DNA of 64,000 nt from Vibrio gangliei (GTDB lineage: Bacteria > Pseudomonadota > Gammaproteobacteria > Enterobacterales > Vibrionaceae), in NCBI RefSeq assembly GCF_026001925.1, contig NZ_AP021869.1, positions 2,170,001 through 2,234,000 on the forward strand. Reading direction: 5' to 3'. Below, one piece after another: positions 39,501 to 46,558 of this stretch. The position numbers were made by a program, and so were the translations under genes. The notes below the pieces were generated by a model, which was not told where the DNA came from, did no database searches, and saw only the letters and a program-made list of their open reading frames with translations. Positions within the stretch are counted from its first letter, which is position 1. Each line of letters opens with the position of its first letter.

Positions 39501-42500
39501 AAGTATCACCGACACTCTAAACAATCGCTCAAAATCCACCACTGACACGTTTTCTTACAATAGCCAAGGTCTTGTTATAGCCCAAACCACCAAGAGTTCA
39601 AGTTATGAATCAGATGCCAATATATCTGATGGCGGTAAATGGCTCACTCGCAATTATCGCTACGATAGCAAGGGTAACGTCACAGAAGAAGCACTATCAG
39701 GCAGTGATTTACCAACCAGAAAAACCACGATTACTTATGATTCTCAAAGTTTATATCCGACAAGCTCCCAAAATGCGCTCGGGCATAGAACACAATTTAC
39801 CTATGATGATCAAGGGCGATTAATCAAAACCATTAGCCCACTTAAAAACCGAACCACAACTTATCATTACGATGAGTTTGGCCGACAAATCAGTGAAACC
39901 AATCCAGGGCTCAATAACACCACTAAGCAAGTTTATAAACTCAGTGCGGCTTGCCCTAACGCTATTTCGAGCACAACAAGCTGCGAAATCATCAAGCTAC
40001 CAGCAGGTGGTCAAGTCATTACGCATTTTGACTACGCTGGTCGAGAAGTACGTAAACTTCATACCGCGTTTAATGGCAAATTGGTGACAGTGGACACTCT
40101 ATGGGATCGCAACGGCCGCAAAATTCAAGTCACTCGTCCCCAATTTATTACGAATACTAAACCTGCGCCTAAAGTCACATTTAAATACGATGACCTTGAT
40201 AGAGAAATAGAAAAATCCGAACCTGCGGCCAATGGATCACGCGCTGTTTTTAAAACTAACTACTCCGGGTTAAAAACCACCATTGTGGATGCAAGAGGTT
40301 TCTCACACAGCACGCAATCGAATCTACTTGGCCATATATTACGTAAAGATGAGCCACTAGGTGCTTATCAGCTCTATAGCTATTACCCAGATGGCAAGTT
40401 GCGCTCCAGTACTGATTCAAAAGGGAACATCACTCAAATTCGTTACGATAACTTAGGCTATCGTACCTATCTTGATGATCCTGATATGGGCAAATGGCAA
40501 TACACTTATAATGCCGCGGGAGAATTAATTTACAAAAAAGACGCCAATAATAATGTCACCACCATCAGTTATGACGCTTTAGGAAGAAAAACCAAGCAAA
40601 TTGAAAATGGTCAGCAATCCACTTGGCGCTACGATGAACGCGGCGCAATCGGTACGCTATCTGGCTTCTCTGGCAATGGCAGCCAGACTGACTACTTCTA
40701 TAATGAGAGTGGACTAAACGAAGAAATCGCCGTCACAATAGGGAATGAAAAATTTAGTACTCATTACTTTTATGATGGCTTTGAGCGAGTAGCACGCGAA
40801 GTCAGACCTAATGGTATTGATAATACGCTGATCGGTACTGCCAATCGCATTTCCAATAAAAATAATCCGACAGATAGGCTAGCGGTTGAATATATTTACA
40901 ACCCAAATGGTTACATGTCTGCCGTGCGTAGCCCCAAAACCTATGCCGATGACATGTTCACTAGCGCGAGCTTCCGTGAGGACATTCGTCAATTGCTACA
41001 ACAGGCAATAACACAAGCCAATCAATACCTACAAAAAGCGGAAAAGTACGCCACACAACAAAGCTTTTTTACTAATAAAGCCAACGAATACAACAAGAAA
41101 ACCGTCAACGTCAATAACCTTGATAGTTCATCAGCAGCCTTGTTAGGTAATGGCTATCGCTATAAACAATGGTGCAATAACCAAGGTGAATGCTACCTTC
41201 GCCCTGCCACTTGGGTGATTTTGCATGATGATGTTTCCATTCCTTTAGACATCACCTTAGATGGAGCCATCTATCGTTTAAACAAAGCGTTATCAAATAG
41301 CAGTAAGACAGGAGTTAGAAACTACAACACCACGCTGCATTCTGTCTCAAAAACAGAATTTGATAGCCAAAGCCTAACGCCTTCCACTGATTTAGTGTTA
41401 GCCGATTACGATAAAAATGGTCAACAGGATCTGGTCAGTACTTCGGAAGTGTATGCCGCGAAGGCCGATGGACAAACACGCGAAGAATTACTGTTTGCAG
41501 CCGATGATCTCTCAGAAGCAGCCAACATTGCTGGTAGTTATTATCGCTTATACACCGACTTAGCCAATCAATTGATCAACCTTTCTGAAAAGGTCGCCGA
41601 ACTCAGTGGGTTATATTGTGAAGCATCTGCTCAACTGGGTGGTACATTTGTTGATGACAGCCAACGTAAAAAATGCGCCGACAGCAATCAAACCAGCCAA
41701 GCGGATCATCTTAACTTAATTTTAACCCAATCAGAGTTAGAAGATTCAACCAATAACCCTGCTTATATCTATTATTGGCAACGCCGAGACACCGATGCTT
41801 ATGATCACACCCTATCTGAAACGTTAGGTAACGGCTTGGTCAATACCTACAACCACAACCCAAATACTGGCCGCCCAGATTACATATCCACCCACAGAGC
41901 CAATACGCTGGTTAACCCTAAATTAAGCGCTACTGTCTCATCAGAGCGCAACATTAGGCAGTTATATTACCGCTATGATAATCACAATAACGTAGTTTAT
42001 CGTGAAGATGATCAATTAGGCATCACGGATCAATGGCAATACGACGGCCTAGACCGGGTTACACGTAATAGCATCTCATTAGTAGATAGAGCCCGTCATG
42101 GCTTGAATAACCCAGATCTGCAATCAACTTATGAATACCGCTACGACAACCTAGGTAACATCACCTTTAAAACCGGTATCGGGAATTATCACTACACTAA
42201 TAACGGCGCGGGTCCGCATGCTGTCACTAGCGCAAATGGTTTGATTTATACTTATGACAGTAACGGCAACATGCTCAGCGCAAAAGCCACTAATGCCACC
42301 AATAATACCGCTGAACGCACCCTCACTTGGACAGCCTTTAACAAACCAAGCAAGATAACTCGCAACGGTAAAACGGTCGAATTTTTCTACGATGCTAATC
42401 ACAACCGCTACAAGAAAAAATCCAGTGATGGCAAAGAAACGGTTTACCTTGGCAAATACTATGAACGCGTCAAAAACACCGTTACAGGCGAAGTGCAAAA

Positions 42501-43617
42501 CCAACATTTTGTCTTTGCAGATGGTAAGTTAATCGCCTTAAACACCCAAACCCAAGACGCAGACAATAAACTTAAAGACAAACAAATCCGCTACTTGCAT
42601 TACGATGCATTAAACTCGGTCGACATGGTAACAGATGGCTATGGGTTAATTGTCGAACGTAGAAGTTACGATACTTGGGGCAAGCAACGTAAAGTCACAT
42701 GGCAAGATAACGACCCACTGGCCGTCGCTCAAGCGGCCATCACCAATCGAGGATACACAGGCCACGAAGAAATCACTGAAATTGGCTTAATTCATATGAA
42801 TGGCCGAGTTTATGATCAAGAACTAGCGAGATTTATTAGTCCAGATCCACATATTCAATCACCATTTTTGACCAATAGTTTTAACCGCTATACTTATGCT
42901 ATGAATAACCCGTTAAAATACAATGACCCGACTGGTTTTTTCTGGGGAGAGAATGCCGGAACATGTAATGTCGATGGTAGTAATCGTGATTTAAAAGGAA
43001 ATAAAACTGGACGATGGGACAATGGTAATAATAAAGATGCACAAAAGAAAAATTCCACTTCGAATAGTGAACAGCTCAATAGCTCTCAACAAAAAAATAG
43101 AGTTATTGATGATAAAGAATACGCTGACTTGAAGGGAGGACAATTTGTAGCTGATGATAATCAAAATCTCAACACCAGCGGACCAATACAAGGTAAATAT
43201 AGAACCATAGAACAAGATGAAAGTGTAGAACAATCACTTAATAGTGATTTAAAAAAGGCTAAGCAAGGTGAGCTACCCTCAACAGTTGTAACTGATACCG
43301 TAGGAGTAATATCTGAGGCCCTAGCACCAAAACCACTAAAACCTGCCGTAGCAGCCATAAACCTTGCCATTGCAAGCACAGAAGATGTTCCAGTAGAAAG
43401 AGTGGGCTATACTGGCGTAACATACAAGGTAATGGAAAGAGAAGCTATTCAATTTTCAGATGGAACCACTTACACAAGAGGCCCTAAAATAGATACAGGG
43501 CGAAGAGTGACACATCTTTTTAAAACTAATGCAAAGAGATCTAAAATTAATGTAAGAGATTTTGAAAGAAGAAACATAGATCCAACAATACCCTCACAAG
43601 TACATTATAAATTTTAA
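36559..43617 (+). CDS. Exported giant SpvB/FG-GAP/YD-repeat (Rhs-like) polymorphic-toxin-type protein
   Basis: A 2352-residue protein. A Sec signal peptide ends after AYA (residue 24). An SpvB/TcdB-N-like domain follows (SYATSGGEATYSIPI; GHFGLGWSLSE, about 25-300). Next come FG-GAP/VCBS-like calcium motifs DLNGDGKQ, DIDNDGKDD, DINNDGYLD and DVNSDGFPD between about residues 437 and 605. YD repeats run from about 1030. A helix-rich insert sits at about 1468-1760, then more YD repeats and the Rhs core (GYTGHEE, RFISPDPHIQSP, YNDPTGFFW, to about 2125). The last 230 residues are a different, polar tail with no motif I recognise. In TcB/TcC and Rhs proteins the YD shell encloses the C-terminal toxin, which is cut after the core. 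No PAAR, VgrG or T6SS gene is near, so the Sec route is more likely. Confidence 0.9.
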   Translation: MLKQTSYPFFSFFLLAWFPFSAYAFTASSGKQIELSGSYATSGGEATYSIPIHIPNGRKDLTPKLSLDYRSDSPNGHFGLGWSLSEQSSITRCGQNLEKDKKWGGVNFNTNDRYCLDGQRLIAISGKAGANLTEYRLEQNGYQKIVSYGQTGGNGPAYFKIWKTDGSIYQYGNTSDSRVELPNQSLVYKWSLNQIADSSNNTINYKYEENKTNGTHRLSTIAYVGGKVLFNYQDRTDKISQYLFGSKLQRTARINQVVIYDSQGTTIGRYNLRYQSSSTTQRSQIQSIEYCSANNNCSTPIQFSWNNSSIYRSQRTTKSLDFADVRFFDHDRNGSLSAYGTKPCTYEQGCPFQVISPFGGNGQKTASKQGFALVNSLNSPSIAIQSYSYKTVCKTVSAGQRHDRTVCSEQLQGNKLPYSYMPNADGNLVKFEGEKFAADLNGDGKQTLSSYPGGTNQPTLGVFDIDNDGKDDYYSQSGDKLIFYLSSKNHAPYTLDTNLSSIKKIAFGDINNDGYLDFVLLNSNTFYIYLFNGKQFIRTASYQTNSTIISPEKIALIDNNADGYPELYYNNKFYLNHFGNISFTSYVDQLNDVTQSEDVNSDGFPDYVQSKDNKLSLVTSKPYAQDKINKIEEHNVEYRLTYKPASDTSVHRQIAYYQYPIVNSTPTRYLISDVVKSPKGYASTTYNYYYEGAKSHLAGGGFLGFLRISETESGAIETKTVTEFEQLSLPLAGKIKSTKVYKNKKLVSENSYTYQVNTKTGAHAKYYQVYAKAVTKKQYGLNNNTIERQEVTNRTVNTFGQVTKETTTLSSNLSNTGNYTTQTINSYLANGITNNHVIYNIDTTSGISNFNTLVNTYEAGLTRYCAANGDIYFKPNDLIVLISGEIDTPIVVQKYNQYFKYQQSSSTTNASDVTSKQGSIVSTTATTFNNANPQSCGHYVQGDFNQDGKIEFSTESKNITQLVTESGDNFWKLGALTKSTSSITDTLNNRSKSTTDTFSYNSQGLVIAQTTKSSSYESDANISDGGKWLTRNYRYDSKGNVTEEALSGSDLPTRKTTITYDSQSLYPTSSQNALGHRTQFTYDDQGRLIKTISPLKNRTTTYHYDEFGRQISETNPGLNNTTKQVYKLSAACPNAISSTTSCEIIKLPAGGQVITHFDYAGREVRKLHTAFNGKLVTVDTLWDRNGRKIQVTRPQFITNTKPAPKVTFKYDDLDREIEKSEPAANGSRAVFKTNYSGLKTTIVDARGFSHSTQSNLLGHILRKDEPLGAYQLYSYYPDGKLRSSTDSKGNITQIRYDNLGYRTYLDDPDMGKWQYTYNAAGELIYKKDANNNVTTISYDALGRKTKQIENGQQSTWRYDERGAIGTLSGFSGNGSQTDYFYNESGLNEEIAVTIGNEKFSTHYFYDGFERVAREVRPNGIDNTLIGTANRISNKNNPTDRLAVEYIYNPNGYMSAVRSPKTYADDMFTSASFREDIRQLLQQAITQANQYLQKAEKYATQQSFFTNKANEYNKKTVNVNNLDSSSAALLGNGYRYKQWCNNQGECYLRPATWVILHDDVSIPLDITLDGAIYRLNKALSNSSKTGVRNYNTTLHSVSKTEFDSQSLTPSTDLVLADYDKNGQQDLVSTSEVYAAKADGQTREELLFAADDLSEAANIAGSYYRLYTDLANQLINLSEKVAELSGLYCEASAQLGGTFVDDSQRKKCADSNQTSQADHLNLILTQSELEDSTNNPAYIYYWQRRDTDAYDHTLSETLGNGLVNTYNHNPNTGRPDYISTHRANTLVNPKLSATVSSERNIRQLYYRYDNHNNVVYREDDQLGITDQWQYDGLDRVTRNSISLVDRARHGLNNPDLQSTYEYRYDNLGNITFKTGIGNYHYTNNGAGPHAVTSANGLIYTYDSNGNMLSAKATNATNNTAERTLTWTAFNKPSKITRNGKTVEFFYDANHNRYKKKSSDGKETVYLGKYYERVKNTVTGEVQNQHFVFADGKLIALNTQTQDADNKLKDKQIRYLHYDALNSVDMVTDGYGLIVERRSYDTWGKQRKVTWQDNDPLAVAQAAITNRGYTGHEEITEIGLIHMNGRVYDQELARFISPDPHIQSPFLTNSFNRYTYAMNNPLKYNDPTGFFWGENAGTCNVDGSNRDLKGNKTGRWDNGNNKDAQKKNSTSNSEQLNSSQQKNRVIDDKEYADLKGGQFVADDNQNLNTSGPIQGKYRTIEQDESVEQSLNSDLKKAKQGELPSTVVTDTVGVISEALAPKPLKPAVAAINLAIASTEDVPVERVGYTGVTYKVMEREAIQFSDGTTYTRGPKIDTGRRVTHLFKTNAKRSKINVRDFERRNIDPTIPSQVHYKF

Positions 43618-43626
43618 GAGGAAATT

Positions 43627-44202
43627 ATGAACAAGTTCATTTTCATCATATTACTCATATCCTTCAACGCTTACTCAAAAAGCGAATACAATATAGTAGA
43701 TCAACCTTACTTAGAATCAAAACTAAGCTGTGACAATATTAAAAACAAAGTCAACTTATGCTTTATAGAATCAAAAGAGCATTATGATTTCAAAAGCTTC
43801 ATATTTACATTTAGAATAGAATTGAAAATCAAAGAAAACGAGTTGGAAAAAACAATTCAAGCAGCCGCAGATCAAATCTCATTAAGCTTAAACCCTTTAA
43901 CAGCAGAGTTTTATAAAAACAACTCATTCTTAATCACTAATTTAAAATCAAAAAAAATGAAATTGGAAGATGCTATAGTTGAGTTAAAAGTAACAAACAA
44001 CAATAAAAACTACACAGCATACATGTATCCTAAAAAAAATAAAAACGGAAATATATCATTAATTAGTAACTTTTTCACAGGCAATCATGATGCATTAGAA
44101 AAATTAAAATTCAATTGCAAATTAGTAAAATCAACACCTCTTTCTGATGAAGAGTCTATTGATGATGCTTGCAGACCATACAATTCAAATATAACAAATT
44201 AA
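43627..44202 (+). CDS. Exported 191-residue protein, candidate immunity protein for the YD-repeat tail
   Basis: Not recognised as a named family. A Sec signal peptide (MNKFIFIILLISFNAYS) is followed by about 173 mostly charged residues, rich in Lys and Asn, with cysteines at the start (LSCDN, NLCFIE) and end (FNCKL, DDACRP) of the mature part that could form disulfides. AGAGG overlaps the stop region of the YD-repeat gene and the start lies 9 nt behind it, so translation is coupled. Tight linkage behind a polymorphic-toxin gene is the usual position of an immunity gene; export to the periplasm would fit a toxin that acts there. Function is inferred from position only. Confidence 0.65.
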   Translation: MNKFIFIILLISFNAYSKSEYNIVDQPYLESKLSCDNIKNKVNLCFIESKEHYDFKSFIFTFRIELKIKENELEKTIQAAADQISLSLNPLTAEFYKNNSFLITNLKSKKMKLEDAIVELKVTNNNKNYTAYMYPKKNKNGNISLISNFFTGNHDALEKLKFNCKLVKSTPLSDEESIDDACRPYNSNITN

Positions 44203-44259
44203 GAACAAGTAGATACCAACATGAAAAACTCCATAAAATTAATCCCCAAGAGTGACATA

Positions 44260-44598
44260 ATGAAAAAATACATGTTAGTTTTTACTTTAATTATATTTCC
44301 CATAACCAGCTTTTCTCAAACAACTCTTAGCGGTTATAGAAATATAAAGCTTATAGGTTGCCACAAAGGAGATAACACCTGTTATGTTACTATCGATGGT
44401 GAGAAAGTTGGACCTACTGCATGCCAAAGCGATTCATTACGCTGGAATACCGAAAAAGATGCAAATGGAAAAGAAATATTTTCATTACTCAACGCTGCTT
44501 TTTTCTCAGGTAAAAAAGTATCCTTTGCTGTATCTGACTCCTGTTATTTATATCAGGATGCTTTTCCAACTTTTAATTATATAAATATTTCGAATTAA
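44260..44598 (+). CDS. Small exported Cys-containing protein 1 of a four-gene tandem set
   Basis: I start at ATG 44260 (MKKYMLVFTLIIF) because it begins a clean signal peptide ending near SFS; an ATG at 44221 would put 13 polar residues before it. The protein has 112 residues, about 93 when mature. It has an N-terminal strand (GYRNIKLIGC), a central NTCYVTIDGEKVGPTAC, then SLLNAAFFSGKKVSFAV and a final DSC plus FNYINI. The order strand, Cys, 'LLxAFxSgKxV' strand, Cys, strand recurs in the next three genes. It resembles a widespread family of about 100-residue exported proteins with an OB-like beta pattern. No function is known to me. Confidence 0.6.
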   Translation: MKKYMLVFTLIIFPITSFSQTTLSGYRNIKLIGCHKGDNTCYVTIDGEKVGPTACQSDSLRWNTEKDANGKEIFSLLNAAFFSGKKVSFAVSDSCYLYQDAFPTFNYINISN

Positions 44599-44616
44599 CC
44601 AACAAGGAAATCAAAC

Positions 44617-44946
44617 ATGAAGAAGTTTCTCACATTCCTAATGGCCACATTAATACCATCCCATTCTTTTGCTGGATCTCAAACTGGAGTTATAACAAAC
44701 TTAACGGTGAGAGCCAGTGACGGATTGATTTACTTTTACATGAATGGCGAGACTAAGAATAAACCTGAATGTGCCACTTATAATTATTGGATGATCAGAG
44801 ATGAAAACTCCAATACTGGTAAACAACAATATTCTTTACTTTTAAGTGCTTTTGCATCGCAAACTAAAGTCACTGTCGAAGGTATGAATTCTTGCATTCG
44901 CTGGAAGGATGGCGAAGATATTAATGTCATTAGAGCATATAAATAA
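44617..44946 (+). CDS. Small exported Cys-containing protein 2 of the tandem set
   Basis: A 109-residue protein with a signal peptide ending at SFA (residue 19). The mature part shows the pattern most clearly: GVITNLTV, then GLIYFYMNG, PECATYNYW, GKQQYSLLLSAFASQTKVTV, NSC, and a terminal INVIRAY strand. Two cysteines in the mature protein could form one disulfide. AACAAGGAAA gives a strong ribosome site. It starts 18 nt after gene 1. The layout is like that of small beta-barrel B-subunit-type or OB-fold secreted proteins, but that is an inference from pattern alone. Confidence 0.65.
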   Translation: MKKFLTFLMATLIPSHSFAGSQTGVITNLTVRASDGLIYFYMNGETKNKPECATYNYWMIRDENSNTGKQQYSLLLSAFASQTKVTVEGMNSCIRWKDGEDINVIRAYK

Positions 44947-44967
44947 CATGAAAAATGAAGGTGTAAT

Positions 44968-45348
44968 ATGTTAAAAATCATAATGCTTATAATTATCACC
45001 ATTTCTCTATCAATAAAAAGCTTTGCAGCTAATCTTGCATGTAGTGACAACCTCGGTGGTTTTTGTACTTATACTGGAAAAATAGAACGAGTATATGTAA
45101 ATGACAATAACTTAATATTAATTTATTTTGAATCACCTCTTTCCAGTTCAGAGGTTTCAAAATCAGGTCTGAATGTAACTAAATATGAAGCAGCCGCCTA
45201 TAAACTTACTGACAACCCAGATTTCGCTAAATTATTTTATTCTACAGCCCTCACAGCCCAATCGACACAAAAAACCATTTCAATACAAATGTATGACGTA
45301 TTATCTGGCTACTTAAAATTTGATCGAATTTGGCTAAACCCACAATAA
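44968..45348 (+). CDS. Small exported protein 3 of the tandem set
   Basis: A 126-residue protein with a signal peptide ending near SFA (residue 20). The mature part has two early cysteines (LACSD, GFCTY), strands GKIERVYV and LILIYFE, a variable loop, then LFYSTALTAQSTQKTISIQMYD and a terminal FDRIWLN strand. The 'lltAxxTxKxIsIqmyD' stretch aligns with the matching part of gene 4 (LLTAYTTKSNIEFQIYD), so 3 and 4 look like the closest pair. GAAGGTG precedes the ATG. It starts 21 nt after gene 2. Confidence 0.62.
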   Translation: MLKIIMLIIITISLSIKSFAANLACSDNLGGFCTYTGKIERVYVNDNNLILIYFESPLSSSEVSKSGLNVTKYEAAAYKLTDNPDFAKLFYSTALTAQSTQKTISIQMYDVLSGYLKFDRIWLNPQ

Positions 45349-45361
45349 TCAGAGTTTTCCT

Positions 45362-45715
45362 GTGAATAAATTCATTTTTCTAATACTTTCCTTTTTAGTA
45401 AGCTTCACTGTTAATGCTGAAATATTGCATACATCTTCCGGAACCATCACTCAGCTTATTACTTATGATGATGTAGGAGCGCAAGAGCGGTTCGAAGGTG
45501 CTGATGTAGTTGCATTTTTTGATACTGGCATTACTACATGCCCTAATGGTGTATGGATATCTCCAGATGCCCCAGGATATTCAACCATAGTATCGTTTCT
45601 GCTAACTGCTTACACGACTAAATCTAATATTGAATTTCAAATATATGACGATCAGATTTGGTTTGGTTCCAAACTAAATAAAATGTGTAAAATTGACGCT
45701 ATATGGATGAAATAA
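45362..45715 (+). CDS. Small exported protein 4 of the tandem set
   Basis: A 117-residue protein starting at GTG, 13 nt after gene 3. Its signal peptide (MNKFIFLILSFLVSF, cleavage after VNA) opens like that of the gene at 43627, hinting at local duplication. The mature part holds SGTITQLITYDD, an acidic loop, TTCPNGVW, then SFLLTAYTTKSNIEFQIYD and a terminal CKIDAIWMK. The ending matches FDRIWLN of protein 3. It is the last gene before the right copy of the 33-bp repeat and the minisatellite. No known family name; secreted or periplasmic. Confidence 0.6.
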   Translation: MNKFIFLILSFLVSFTVNAEILHTSSGTITQLITYDDVGAQERFEGADVVAFFDTGITTCPNGVWISPDAPGYSTIVSFLLTAYTTKSNIEFQIYDDQIWFGSKLNKMCKIDAIWMK

Positions 45716-45756
45716 AAACTTTTCATTTCAACTAAAAATAATAACTTATAATTTTT

Positions 45757-45789
45757 GAAGAGATCGTGGTGAAAGCTGCGGTCTCTTTT
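45757..45789 (+). terminator. Intrinsic terminator of the accessory block; right copy of the 33-bp direct repeat
   Basis: Same stem and T-tail as at 35859-35891, with two loop differences in 33 bases. It lies 41 nt after the last small gene, so it probably ends that operon. A matching terminator on each side of the AT-rich block suggests a duplicated insertion or recombination boundary. Confidence 0.8.
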
Positions 45790-45796
45790 TCGTTTA

Positions 45797-45850
45797 TCGA
45801 AGCTCGGGCGCTGCGCTGCTCGTAACTCGAAAAAGATGAAAAGAAAAAGC
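45797..45850. repeat. GCTCG-type intergenic element, copy at 45797
   Basis: TCGAAGCTCGGGCGCTGCG, then CTGCTCGTAACTCG and an A/G-rich tail. The element at 58921-58974 has the same words in the same order (CTCGAGCGCG, TTGCTGCTCGTAGCTCG, A/G-rich tail), so the two are copies of one intergenic family. Confidence 0.65.
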
Positions 45851-45867
45851 AATCATGAGGGATAAGT

Positions 45868-46391
45868 AAGCGAAGCGACCAAGCAGCGAAGCGACCAAGC
45901 AGCGAAGCGACCAAGCAGCGAAGCGACCAAGCAGCGAAGCGACCAAGCAGCGAAGCGACCAAGCAGCGAAGCGACCAAGCAGCGAAGCGACCAAGCAGCG
46001 AAGCGACCAAGCAGCGAAGCGACCAAGCAGCGAAGCGACCAAGCAGCGAAGCGACCAAGCAGCGAAGCGACCAAGCAGCGAAGCGACCAAGCAGCGAAGC
46101 GACCAAGCAGCGAAGCGACCAAGCAGCGAAGCGACCAAGCAGCGAAGCGACCAAGCAGCGAAGCGACCAAGCAGCGAAGCGACCAAGCAGCGAAGCGACC
46201 AAGCAGCGAAGCGACCAAGCAGCGAAGCGACCAAGCAGCGAAGCGACCAAGCAGCGAAGCGACCAAGCAGCGAAGCGACAAGCAGCGAAGCGACCAAGCA
46301 GCGAAGCGACCAAGCAGCGAAGCGACCAAGCAGCGAAGCGACCAAGCAGCGAAGCGACCAAGCAGCGAAGCGACCAAGCAGCGAAGCGACC
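45868..46391. repeat. 16-bp minisatellite, 32 units plus a partial first unit
   Basis: The unit AAGCAGCGAAGCGACC is repeated from 45881 to 46391: 31 perfect 16-bp units and one 15-bp unit at 46265-46279 that has lost one C. A 13-bp partial unit lies at 45868-45880. All units are otherwise identical. Long open frames on the minus strand with a 16-residue period come from the repeat length not containing stops; they are not genes. There are no spacers, so it is not a CRISPR array. Confidence 0.97.
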
Positions 46392-46434
46392 GTTAATCAT
46401 TAGAAAAACTAATCCAAACCATTGATTTTCATCT

Positions 46435-46450
46435 TGTGAAAATACTCACA
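46435..46450 (+). promoter_or_regulatory. Consensus CRP site upstream of the EmrD-like gene
   Basis: TGTGA-AAATAC-TCACA is a full match to both CRP half-sites with the correct 6-bp spacer. It lies about 108 bp before the start codon of the MFS gene. Confidence 0.65.
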
Positions 46451-46558
46451 TTTTTATTGCTGACTTTCCCCTTTAACTCTACTATCCCCGCCGCAATTAT
46501 TTTGGCTCTAGAAGCCACTTTCTTCCGTGTTCATTGATTGTTTTTGTGGAGTAACAAC

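Noticed and set aside
35892..45756. Type VI secretion Rhs island or integrative element with integrase
   Set aside because: No VgrG, PAAR, Hcp, EagR, integrase, transposase or tRNA gene was found in or beside the block; the YD protein carries a Sec signal peptide instead.
45868..46391. CRISPR-like array
   Set aside because: The 16-bp units follow each other without any spacers and no cas genes are present.
45732..46400. Three long overlapping minus-strand open frames with a 16-residue period (GRFAAWSLRCLVASLL)
   Set aside because: They are translations of the 16-bp minisatellite, which happens to lack stops; all three frames give the same peptide, and there is no start context.
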